Assembly: GCA_947571135.1 (NCBI GenBank)
Contig: CANOWY010000008.1
Coordinates: forward strand, 1 to 48,290
Direction: 5' to 3'
Source: an uncultured Mycoplasmatota bacterium
GTDB taxonomy: Bacteria > Bacillota_I > Bacilli_A > RF39 > UBA660
DNA length: 48,290 nt
Of the stretch, positions 41,615 through 48,290 are shown piece by piece (position 1 is the first letter of the stretch; the number at the start of each line of letters is the position of its first letter). The notes under the pieces are model-generated. The model was not told the DNA's origin. It was given only the letters and a program-made list of their open reading frames with translations, and ran no database searches. A program made the position numbers and the translations under genes.

Positions 41615-43111
41615 CTATTTATCTTTTCTTAACTTATTATTAGTTAATGTGTAAAGAACATCACATACTTCTAAAATATATTTTCTATCATGCGATACAC
41701 TAATAATACATCCAGAAAATTCACATAAACTTTTACGTATAACAGGATTAGACAAAGGACTGATATTCCTTGTAGGCTCATCAAGTAACAAAACATTACA
41801 TTTAGATAAAACAAGTTTCAATAAAATCAATTTTGCTTTCGAACCATTACTTAAACTTTTTATCTTGCCTGTCATTTCTTCCCTTGTAAAATTCAAATTT
41901 CCTAAATACATACGTGCGGTAGTTTTATCAATATCTTCATCGCAAAGATAATCCAAAACCGTTTCATAGTAATCTAAAATCAAACTATAATCTTGGGGCA
42001 TGTAGCCGACTTTTATATCTTGGCGTTTTTTTAAAGTCTCATAGATTTTAGAAAGTAAAGTAGATTTCCCTACTCCATTCTTTCCTACTATACATATGTG
42101 TTCATTTCCCACAACTTCTAACTGAATATCTCTAGCAAGCACTTTTTCTTCTACTATTAATTTAGGAATTTCTAATTTCAAAATAATTTTAGTTTTAGGA
42201 AGACTTACATTTTCAAAAAAAAGACGAATATGCTCCTCCACATCTGGCACTCTTGTAAGTTCTTTGTTACCTAATTTCTTCTCTTGCGATTTTAGAGTAT
42301 GCATTTTTTTCTTTAAAACTTTTGCTCCATGAGGATTGCTTCTAGAAATTGTATTTTGCTCAAATTCTACTTTTTGCATCACTTTTTTTAACTTATCTTC
42401 TTGTTTTTTATATTCTCTTGCTTTACTATGAGCCAGTTGAGTTTGTTTTTCTAATAGTCGTACTCTATTAGTAACATAAGTATCATAATCCACATTTAAA
42501 AGAGTATGACTACATTCTGTTTTGTGTTTTACTTGTTCTAAGTGTAAAATGCGATTGGCAGTATGAGAAAGAAGCGTTTCATCATGAGATACATAAAGAA
42601 TAGGTTTTTCTGTATGACAAATAAATTCTTCTAACCATTCTAATGTTTCAATATCTAAATCATTCGTAGGTTCATCTAAAAAATATAAATCTACTTCTAT
42701 AAGCATTAACTTCAGTATCCCAATTTTTACTTTTTCACCACCAGATAATGTACCTAATTTTTGGGTTAAAACTTCTTCTTTCAGTTGTAGTATTTCTAAG
42801 TATTTATAAAATAAAGTGATTTTGTCATAATAGGCATTTTCATTTTCAAACAAATAAGTAAAAACACTTGTATCAAAATGGTCAATACTCATACTTTGTT
42901 CTAAATAACCAATCGTATACCCATGAAAATAAATGCTCCCTGTATAAGTAACATAATCACAAATTCCTAGTAAAGTTTTAATTAAAGTAGATTTTCCATT
43001 GCCCTCTTCTCCAATAATGGCAAGTTTATCCCTTTTATTCAAAGTAAAAGATAAGTTTTCAATGATTGTTTTATCATTTTGTACAATAGTTAAATTTTTA
43101 ACTTCAAACAT
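41615..43111 (-). CDS. ABC-F ATPase, ribosome-protection type (putative)
   Basis: 498 residues with two ATP-binding cassettes and no membrane domain. NBD1: Walker A GEEGNGKST (34-42), signature LSGGE, Walker B FLDEPTNDLD. A charged linker of about 60 residues (LLEKQTQLAHSKAREYKKQE) occupies the interdomain position that reaches the ribosome in ABC-F proteins. NBD2: Walker A GKNGVGKST, a signature changed to LSNGS, and LLLDEPTRNISP instead of the usual DEPTNHLD. ABC-F proteins act on ribosomes and many give resistance to lincosamides, pleuromutilins or streptogramins. Which drugs, if any, cannot be read. The attenuator-like leader at 43109-43206 supports an inducible resistance role. Confidence 0.88.
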   Translation of the reverse strand: MFEVKNLTIVQNDKTIIENLSFTLNKRDKLAIIGEEGNGKSTLIKTLLGICDYVTYTGSIYFHGYTIGYLEQSMSIDHFDTSVFTYLFENENAYYDKITLFYKYLEILQLKEEVLTQKLGTLSGGEKVKIGILKLMLIEVDLYFLDEPTNDLDIETLEWLEEFICHTEKPILYVSHDETLLSHTANRILHLEQVKHKTECSHTLLNVDYDTYVTNRVRLLEKQTQLAHSKAREYKKQEDKLKKVMQKVEFEQNTISRSNPHGAKVLKKKMHTLKSQEKKLGNKELTRVPDVEEHIRLFFENVSLPKTKIILKLEIPKLIVEEKVLARDIQLEVVGNEHICIVGKNGVGKSTLLSKIYETLKKRQDIKVGYMPQDYSLILDYYETVLDYLCDEDIDKTTARMYLGNLNFTREEMTGKIKSLSNGSKAKLILLKLVLSKCNVLLLDEPTRNISPLSNPVIRKSLCEFSGCIISVSHDRKYILEVCDVLYTLTNNKLRKDK

Positions 43112-43150
43112 TTATGCCTCCTATTTGGCATAATCAAAAGTTTATGCCTG
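43109..43150 (-). promoter_or_regulatory. Mutually exclusive hairpins masking the ABC-F ribosome binding site
   Basis: The minus strand has GGCATAA (43148-43142), TTATGCC (43133-43127) and GGCATAA again (43118-43112). The middle element can pair with either copy, giving a 7-bp stem and 8-nt loop in both cases. The second copy overlaps AGGAGG (43122-43117) and the spacer before the ATG, so that pairing would hide the ribosome binding site. Confidence 0.75.
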
Positions 43151-43152
43151 AC

Positions 43153-43170
43153 TTAAAAAAAAGTTCTCAT
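43153..43170 (-). CDS. Leader peptide MRTFF
   Basis: A five-codon ORF (ATG AGA ACT TTT TTT TAA) with a strong TTGGAGG eight nucleotides upstream lies between the promoter and the ABC-F gene. It ends 4 nt before the first GGCATAA of the hairpin set. Short leader ORFs of this type sense ribosome-stalling antibiotics upstream of erm and several ABC-F genes. Confidence 0.65.
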   Translation of the reverse strand: MRTFF

Positions 43171-43200
43171 CTTCACACCTCCAAGGCAATTCTTAAATAT

Positions 43201-43206
43201 ATTATA
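43201..43206 (-). promoter_or_regulatory. Promoter -10 for the leader/ABC-F transcript
   Basis: TATAAT about 30 nt before the leader ORF. The -35 is poor. Confidence 0.5.
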
Positions 43207-43216
43207 ACACGTTTAA

Positions 43217-43248
43217 TTCAAAAAAATGACTTATTAAGCCACTTTTTT
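43217..43248 (-). terminator. typA terminator
   Basis: AAAAAGTGGCTTA and TAAGTCATTTTT arms, one bulge, at the end of typA, followed by T. The same region holds the start of the ABC-F promoter. Confidence 0.55.
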
Positions 43249-45039
43249 ATTTCTATATCTATCTTTTGGATCTAAATATTCTTTACGAAGACGAATGTCC
43301 TCTGGGGTTACTTCCACATATTCATCATCTTCAATAAATTCTAACGCTTCTTCTAATGTAAATTTCTTAGGTGTTGTTAAATTAATGGCTTCATCTGCAC
43401 CACTACTACGTGTATTCGTTAAGTTTTTATTTTTACAAGGATTGACATCTAAATCATTATCTCGGTTATGAATTCCCACGATCATCCCTATATATACTTC
43501 TGTTGCTGGTTCAATTATCAAAGTACCACGATCTTGTAAATTCCATAGAGAATAACCTAAGGCTTTTCCATTTTCCATAGAAACCAAAACACCATTCTTA
43601 CGTCTTGTAATTTCTCCTACAAACGGTTTATATTCTTCAAAACTACGAACCATTATTCCTTCTCCACGCGTATTGGTAATAAATGCACTTCTATATCCGA
43701 TCAAACCACGTGTTGGAGCACTAAACTCTAAATGGGCTTGATTATTTTCACTAGATACAACAAGTAATTGTCCTTTTCTTTCTTGTAAATCACTAATTAC
43801 TGTTCCTGAATATTCTTCTGGACAATTTATAATAACACGTTCAAATGGCTCATACTTTTTACCATCTCTTTCCTCCATCAATACCTGTGGTTTTGAAACA
43901 GAAAGTTCATATCCTTCACGACGCATATTCTCTAAAAGAATAGATAAATGTAGTTCTCCTCGTCCACTTACTTTATAACCATCAGCATTTTCTAAAGGTT
44001 CTACTACTAATCCTACATTAGTTTGTAATTCACGTTCTAGTCTTTCTTTAATATGGCGAGTGGTTAAAAACTTACCACTTTTTCCAACAAAAGGAGAATT
44101 ATTAACTAGAAAGTTCATAGATAATGTTGGTTTTTCAATCTCAATAGGAGGAAGAGGATCTATATGATCTTTATCGCAAATCGTATCTCCAATAGAAATA
44201 TTAGGACATCCAGCAATGGTAACAATATCTCCATAATAAGCAATATTTTTTTCTATCTTATTTAAACCTTCATTTACAAAAACTTTCGTAATTTTGAATG
44301 ATTCTAAACTTCCATCATTTTTAGATAGTGCTACCATTTGTCCTGCCTTAATAGAACCTTTTGTAACTCTACCAATTCCAAGTCGACCAATATATTCATC
44401 GTATCCTAAATTAGAAATTTGCAATTGTAAATGATCACTTTCATTTCCTTCAAAAGGTTTTACAACTTCTAAAATAGTATCCAACAAAGGAGCAATAGAA
44501 TTAGATTCCTCCTCCAAACTTTTCTTGGCAATTCCATCTCTTGCAACCCCATAAATAATTGGAAAATCAAGTTGTTCATCTGTTGCATTTAACTCCATAA
44601 ATAAATTAAATGTCATATCCACAACCTCTAGGGGTCTTGCATCTTTTTTATCAATTTTATTAATAAATAAAATAGGTCTTAGATTTTGTTCCAAGGCTTT
44701 CTTTAAAACAAATCTAGTTTGAGGCATTGGCCCTTCTGCAGAGTCAACTAAAAGTACAACGGTGTCAACTGTCTTAATGACACGTTCCACTTCACTTGAA
44801 AAATCCGCATGCCCTGGAGTATCCACAATGTTAATTTTAACATCTTTATAACGAATGGCACAGTTTTTAGAATAGATAGTGATTCCACGTTCTCTTTCAA
44901 TGTCATTGCTATCCATAACACAATCTACTTTTTCATCATGCTCTGAAAACACACCGTTTTGCTCCAATAATGCATCTACTAATGTACTTTTTCCTGCATC
45001 AACATGTGCTACAACGGCAATATTTATAATTTTATCCAT
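43234..45039 (-). CDS. typA: Translational GTPase TypA/BipA
   Basis: Ribosome-associated GTPase related to EF-G, involved in ribosome assembly and stress or low-temperature growth. 601 residues, usual length. G1 AHVDAGKST, switch I region [13 protein letters not shown]3 [16 protein letters not shown]4 NKIDK, then domain 2 ([20 protein letters not shown]), domain III, domain V (FAP-like [21 protein letters not shown]) and a C-terminal TypA-specific domain ([20 protein letters not shown]). All typical motifs present. Own promoter with consensus spacing. Confidence 0.98.
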   Translation of the reverse strand: MDKIINIAVVAHVDAGKSTLVDALLEQNGVFSEHDEKVDCVMDSNDIERERGITIYSKNCAIRYKDVKINIVDTPGHADFSSEVERVIKTVDTVVLLVDSAEGPMPQTRFVLKKALEQNLRPILFINKIDKKDARPLEVVDMTFNLFMELNATDEQLDFPIIYGVARDGIAKKSLEEESNSIAPLLDTILEVVKPFEGNESDHLQLQISNLGYDEYIGRLGIGRVTKGSIKAGQMVALSKNDGSLESFKITKVFVNEGLNKIEKNIAYYGDIVTIAGCPNISIGDTICDKDHIDPLPPIEIEKPTLSMNFLVNNSPFVGKSGKFLTTRHIKERLERELQTNVGLVVEPLENADGYKVSGRGELHLSILLENMRREGYELSVSKPQVLMEERDGKKYEPFERVIINCPEEYSGTVISDLQERKGQLLVVSSENNQAHLEFSAPTRGLIGYRSAFITNTRGEGIMVRSFEEYKPFVGEITRRKNGVLVSMENGKALGYSLWNLQDRGTLIIEPATEVYIGMIVGIHNRDNDLDVNPCKNKNLTNTRSSGADEAINLTTPKKFTLEEALEFIEDDEYVEVTPEDIRLRKEYLDPKDRYRNKKVA

Positions 45040-45066
45040 AGAAACTCAACTTCTTTCAACTGTCAA

Positions 45067-45095
45067 ATTATACACCAAAAAAGAGCACTTTGCAA
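45067..45095 (-). promoter_or_regulatory. typA promoter
   Basis: -35 TTGCAA (45090-45095), 17-bp spacer, -10 TATAAT (45067-45072). Confidence 0.65.
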
Positions 45096-45264
45096 GAAAA
45101 ACACCCAATATTCCTTTACACAAAAATGTAAAGAATATCTTAACAGAAATAATATACTAACTACAGCCAAACAAATTATTGCTTATATATTTATAATATA
45201 TTTTTATTATATATATAATATACATTTTCAAAACCAATTATATCACTTCACTAAGTAGAAAAAA

Positions 45265-46386
45265 TTATAAAAAATTATTTTCAGACCAAGCCGAAGGACG
45301 ATCCGTTGTTGATAAAGTTAAAATCCATTCTTGAATATTTTCATTGGCTTTAATTTTTGTAGTATTTGGCATCCCTAAGAACATCTTTTCAGTGTCAACT
45401 ACTTTATCAATATTAAAATTACTTAAATCAATCGTCGATAATTTTAGACATTCATAAAACATAACAGCAATACTGATAGCATTATTAGTTTTAAAATTAC
45501 TTAAATTGACACTTTCTAAAGACTTATTTTTATAAAATACACCTCTCATTACTGATACATTACTTGTATCCCAATTTTCCAAACCAATAATTGTCTGTAA
45601 TTTATAATCATATCCAAATAAATCCATCATATTGGTAACTTTACTAACATTTAAAGAACTTACATCTATACTAGTTATATTTTCTAATTGTCTAAACATA
45701 AAAGACATATCCTTAACATTACTTGTATCCAAATACTCTAAATTTTCTATACTTGTTGTATTTACAAAACCATTAAATAACGCATGACTATTTGTATTAG
45801 CCGTTACTCCTCCATTTCCTTGAATATATAAGGTAAAAGTAGAAGTATCACTTTCATTGGCAACCATATAACTCATTACACTTCCATCTTGCGTATCAGA
45901 TACATCATAAGTGTAACTAGCATTCGCATAGGGTTTTATTCTATTTTCAAATACGATTCTTGTTATACTCTCTTTATGACCCCAAAACGCACTTGTATTA
46001 TTTGGTGTTGTAGCCATTAACGTTCCTGGACTTTTAAATTCAATCATACATTTTACTTTTGTTTTAGTCATATTTCCAACTACTACTGTCCATGCATCAT
46101 AATCCCATCTTCCTTCAGCACCATTATCGCAAGTCACTTCTACATAATATTTCCCTTTACTTGGAACCTCATTCGTATGATTTCCATCTACTGTCATAGC
46201 AAGTTCTAAATCATTTTCTACAAATTCTCCTATTTTTCCTCTTAGTACATCAAATTCTTTCTTTTCCTCATACAGCGCAAATGTTTTATATAAAGTTATT
46301 CCTCCTATTAATAGCAATATACCAATTACACTTCCTATCCCTATTTTCTTCACCTTTTTGTTTTTCTTGCATTTTTTTAACTTCAT
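45265..46386 (-). CDS. BspA-like/DUF285 surface protein with SipW-type signal
   Basis: 373 residues. Highly basic start (MKLKKCKKNKKVKKIG), hydrophobic segment (about residues 16-34, GIGSVIGILLLIGGITLY) ending KTFALYEEKKEF, similar to SipW-dependent signals in this window. A beta domain with GRWDYDAWTVVVGN and CMIEF, then from about 215 the DUF285/BspA leucine-rich repeats: DTSNVKDMSFMFRQLENITSI, VSKVTNMMDLFG, DTSNVSVMRGVF and VVDTEKMFLGM. Such repeats mediate adhesion in host-associated Firmicutes and trichomonads. It is divergent from an XRE regulator, with an inverted-repeat operator next to its promoter. Confidence 0.88.
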   Translation of the reverse strand: MKLKKCKKNKKVKKIGIGSVIGILLLIGGITLYKTFALYEEKKEFDVLRGKIGEFVENDLELAMTVDGNHTNEVPSKGKYYVEVTCDNGAEGRWDYDAWTVVVGNMTKTKVKCMIEFKSPGTLMATTPNNTSAFWGHKESITRIVFENRIKPYANASYTYDVSDTQDGSVMSYMVANESDTSTFTLYIQGNGGVTANTNSHALFNGFVNTTSIENLEYLDTSNVKDMSFMFRQLENITSIDVSSLNVSKVTNMMDLFGYDYKLQTIIGLENWDTSNVSVMRGVFYKNKSLESVNLSNFKTNNAISIAVMFYECLKLSTIDLSNFNIDKVVDTEKMFLGMPNTTKIKANENIQEWILTLSTTDRPSAWSENNFL

Positions 46387-46402
46387 TTTTGATTCCTTTC
46401 TA

Positions 46403-46419
46403 TGTGGAATTTCTCCACA
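46403..46419. promoter_or_regulatory. Inverted-repeat operator TGTGGA-N5-TCCACA
   Basis: A perfect 6-bp inverted repeat lies between the -10 and the start codon of the BspA-like gene. A further half-site TCCACA (46448-46453) touches the -35. It sits in the divergent region with the XRE regulator gene, which makes it the likely operator. Confidence 0.6.
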
Positions 46420-46430
46420 ATCATAGTAAT

Positions 46431-46459
46431 ATTATATTCCGTATTACTCCACATTTCAA
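46431..46459 (-). promoter_or_regulatory. Promoter of the BspA-like gene
   Basis: -35 TTGAAA (46454-46459), 17-bp spacer, -10 TATAAT (46431-46436). Confidence 0.65.
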
Positions 46460-46505
46460 GAAATAAATTCGGAAAAACACGACAATTATAACAGAAGGTG
46501 TAAAA

Positions 46506-46745
46506 ATGATAGGAAAAATAATAAAAACTATGCGAAGAGAAAAAGGTTATACTCAAGAACAATTAGCGGAACTAACCTTTTTAGGAAGAAGCACTTTAAG
46601 CGATTATGAAAGAATGAAAACGGACATAAACTTTGAAACCATTGAAAAAATAGCCAATGTATGTGGCTATGAAATTGTATTTATGAATAAACAAGATAAA
46701 CACAAAATGTTAACATCTAAAAATATCGAGCGAAAGGAAATTTAA
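46506..46745 (+). CDS. XRE-family DNA-binding regulator
   Basis: 79 residues, essentially a single lambda-repressor-like HTH (about residues 3-58): IIKTMRREKGYTQEQLAELTFLGRSTLSDYER and DINFETIEKIANVCGYEIVF. No sensing domain; a short basic tail. AAGGTG lies 8 nt before the ATG. It is divergent from the BspA-like surface protein gene and probably controls it, and itself, through the TGTGGA/TCCACA operator. This is inferred from position. Confidence 0.85.
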   Translation: MIGKIIKTMRREKGYTQEQLAELTFLGRSTLSDYERMKTDINFETIEKIANVCGYEIVFMNKQDKHKMLTSKNIERKEI

Positions 46746-46784
46746 AATATTATAAAACTAAAAATAAATTGTGTAGCACTTTTA

Positions 46785-47489
46785 TTAAATAAGTTCTCTA
46801 CTTTTTAAGTAATCAAAAAGAACAGGGCAAATATTTTCAATATCTAAACTCGTATTCTCTAAACAATAGTTAAATATATCTCTTAACTTATATTTACCAT
46901 TCTCTAAAATACAAAACTCAATTTTTTCAGGAATAACACCATGATGAGCAAAAGTGTGCATATTCCACCTATCCATACTGGTATTTTCAACTGACGAATA
47001 TTTTTCTGAATATCCCATCAAAATTAAATGTCTTTTCTTATACCCTCTTGCTTTAATTTCATCAATATCCTTGTAAGAGAAATCTATATTTTCATTTAAA
47101 TTTAACTTTAGAACAATTGAATCATCCAAAAAACGGTCAAAAATTTTAAAAGCTCTTTTTCGTTGGATTTTACTTTTCTTAAGTACTCCAAAATAACCAT
47201 CTGCAATAAACATAGGAAACCACTTTTTCCTCAAAAAGAAAGCACCTAATTTATAAACGAATGGAATGATAGGTATATAAAAATAGCAATTTATCCAGCA
47301 ATCCAAAAGAATAAAAAAATTATCTAAACCTTCAACAAAAAATACTTTCTCATTCTTTTCAATATATTTTGCATGAGCACCAATAGAAGGGGTTAAGCCA
47401 TTTTTTTTTATACTTTTTAAATTTTTTTCATTAGTAAAATGAAAAAAATGAGTATTCATATCTTCTTGACTAATTTGGTATTGCTTCAT
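46785..47489 (-). CDS. Hypothetical protein, possible ADP-ribosyltransferase-like fold
   Basis: 234 residues, no export signal. The start (FFHFTNEKNLKSIKKNGLTP, then HAKYIEKNEKVFFVEGLDNF) resembles the H-x-T...L-x-S-I-x-x-x-G-L beginning shared by PARP/DarT/KptA-like ADP-ribosyltransferase folds and by a related group of unnamed Firmicutes proteins. A hydrophobic patch lies at about 57-85 (FFILLDCWINCYFYIPIIPFVY). The end has NMHTFAHHGVIPEKIEFCIL, resembling the ligand-wall strands in those folds. Catalytic residues cannot be assigned with confidence. GAGGTG precedes ATG. Confidence 0.55.
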   Translation of the reverse strand: MKQYQISQEDMNTHFFHFTNEKNLKSIKKNGLTPSIGAHAKYIEKNEKVFFVEGLDNFFILLDCWINCYFYIPIIPFVYKLGAFFLRKKWFPMFIADGYFGVLKKSKIQRKRAFKIFDRFLDDSIVLKLNLNENIDFSYKDIDEIKARGYKKRHLILMGYSEKYSSVENTSMDRWNMHTFAHHGVIPEKIEFCILENGKYKLRDIFNYCLENTSLDIENICPVLFDYLKSRELI

Positions 47490-47543
47490 ATTTACACCTC
47501 AATTTATATAATTGTAGCATAACATGCTATCTAAATAACAAAA

Positions 47544-47565
47544 AGAAGACGCTTCACCATCTTCT
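47544..47565 (-). terminator. Terminator of the DUF1700-like gene
   Basis: AGAAGA and TCTTCT arms with a 10-nt loop and a T-run on the minus strand. Confidence 0.75.
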
Positions 47566-48079
47566 ATTTCATATTCTTAAACCACTTCTCAAAGGTTCTA
47601 ATAAAGAAAGACAAAGCAACTATCACATAAAAAATTTCGACAACAAGTCCCCATATGGCTAAAATCGTAATATTACTATCAAATATAGTTTCTGTTAAAC
47701 GATCTCCTAAGTCCCTCACAAAAATAAAGGGAATCTTTAATACACAAGTAACAGCAATCAAAAGCAAAATATCCAAAAGAATTTTTCCTCTTTTCTTACC
47801 ATCGCTATTTTTTAAAATCGTACTCAAATTGATTAAATCATTATAAAATCTTGTAAACCAAAATTCTTTTTTAGATGCACTTTGAGAACTTATTCCATAT
47901 TTTTTTGAAACTTCCTTTACAATATCATCTAAAGAACCAAAACTACTAATCACCTCAACATCGGAAAGTTTAGAACTATCAATTTTATTTATATAATAAA
48001 GAACTTCTTTTTCCAAAGCATCTTTCTTTAAAAAAGAAAGACGTTTTCGTAATTTTTTCAAAAATTCTTTCCTATTCAT
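47564..48079 (-). CDS. DUF1700-like membrane protein
   Basis: 171 residues from ATG 48079, which has GGAGG 5 nt upstream (a first ATG at 48091 lies before that site). The N-terminus (NRKEFLKKLRKRLSFLKKD, then VLYYINKIDSS, then SFGSLDDIVKEVSKKYG) matches the start of DUF1700-type proteins: a helical cytoplasmic part followed by membrane segments at about 108-125 and 144-160. Such proteins usually accompany a PadR-type regulator or a membrane partner; here the upstream gene overlaps the start by 8 nt. Function unknown. Confidence 0.75.
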   Translation of the reverse strand: MNRKEFLKKLRKRLSFLKKDALEKEVLYYINKIDSSKLSDVEVISSFGSLDDIVKEVSKKYGISSQSASKKEFWFTRFYNDLINLSTILKNSDGKKRGKILLDILLLIAVTCVLKIPFIFVRDLGDRLTETIFDSNITILAIWGLVVEIFYVIVALSFFIRTFEKWFKNMK

Positions 48080-48290
48080 AAAGACCTCCATCTTCTTTAT
48101 TATATATCATATCTTCATAATAACAACATCTGCTTTTTTCTTTTAAAGAACGAACAATAACACAATCTTCTTTTACAACTTTATCTTTTTCATATTTTAC
48201 AACTAAAGTTTTATTATCACTTGTTTTAATATTTACCATGTCCTTAAGCAAGAAAATAGTATCCGTTGTTCTTTCTACAAGTTCGTTATT
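48072..48290 (-). CDS. Hypothetical protein, partial (5' end outside window)
   Basis: The window end cuts this gene. The visible 72 residues (TTDTIFLLKDMVNIKTSDNK, then VVKYEKDKVVKEDCVIVRSL, ending KEDGGLYE) finish at a TAG that overlaps the next ATG in an ATGAATAG arrangement. Too short a piece to name, and no PadR-type winged helix can be seen in this part. Confidence 0.6.
   Translation of the reverse strand, partial: NNELVERTTDTIFLLKDMVNIKTSDNKTLVVKYEKDKVVKEDCVIVRSLKEKSRCCYYEDMIYNKEDGGLYE

Noticed and set aside
45004-45258. Plus-strand ORFs upstream of typA
   Set aside because: They overlap the typA promoter and start, and show no ribosome binding site or coding character.

Overview
The window is visibly AT-rich, uses the standard code (TAG, TAA and TGA all end clear genes), carries strong AGGAGG-type ribosome binding sites and sigma-A-like promoters, and encodes a T-box leader, SipW, CotH, an L,D-transpeptidase and LysM proteins. 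This fits a low-GC Gram-positive (Firmicutes/Bacilli) with a peptidoglycan wall, probably an uncultured host-associated lineage near Erysipelotrichia/RF39. That placement is inference. Nearly all genes lie on the minus strand, so the text below runs from high to low coordinates within each operon.

Layout. 0.1-1.8 kb: a membrane-anchored protein and a Nudix hydrolase. 1.8-7.7 kb: one tight operon behind a T-box leader whose specifier reads as Phe (UUC). It ends with pheS-pheT, but four other genes come first: an SDR oxidoreductase, a nuclease-less YhcG/DUF1016 protein, a P-loop kinase-like protein and a PTPS/QueD-like protein. 7.7-10 kb: membrane proteins, one split by an in-frame TAG. 10-18.1 kb: housekeeping genes (rubrerythrin, guanylate kinase on the plus strand, a coiled-coil protein, CBS-type manganese pyrophosphatase, uvrB) plus a transglutaminase-like protein. 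18.4-24.2 kb: decayed genes (a DHH phosphoesterase, a broken paralogue of the gene at 22.5 kb, an IS3-family remnant) around an L,D-transpeptidase and a CotH-kinase gene.

24.2-29.8 kb: a SipW/TasA-type secreted-fibre locus. It has a major fibre-like protein, a membrane-anchored protein with 28 calcium-binding-type DxDGDG repeats, the SipW signal peptidase, and two further secreted or anchored proteins. Each gene has its own promoter, placed just after the terminator of the gene before it. 30.0 kb: tRNA-Cys, then a frameshifted small lipoprotein- or exported-protein-like gene. 30.9-41.2 kb: envelope proteins (LysM, PH-like, C39 peptidase-like, coiled-coil, Cys-repeat), cysE, a YfcC-type transporter and lysS.

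41.6-45.1 kb: an ABC-F ribosome-protection-type ATPase behind a short leader ORF with mutually exclusive hairpins, and typA. 45.3-48.3 kb: a BspA-like surface protein divergent from an XRE regulator with an inverted-repeat operator, a possible ADP-ribosyltransferase-fold protein, and a DUF1700-like pair cut by the window end.

The strongest leads are the Phe T-box operon whose four leading genes have lost canonical catalytic parts, the ABC-F attenuator, and the SipW fibre locus with one transcription unit per gene.
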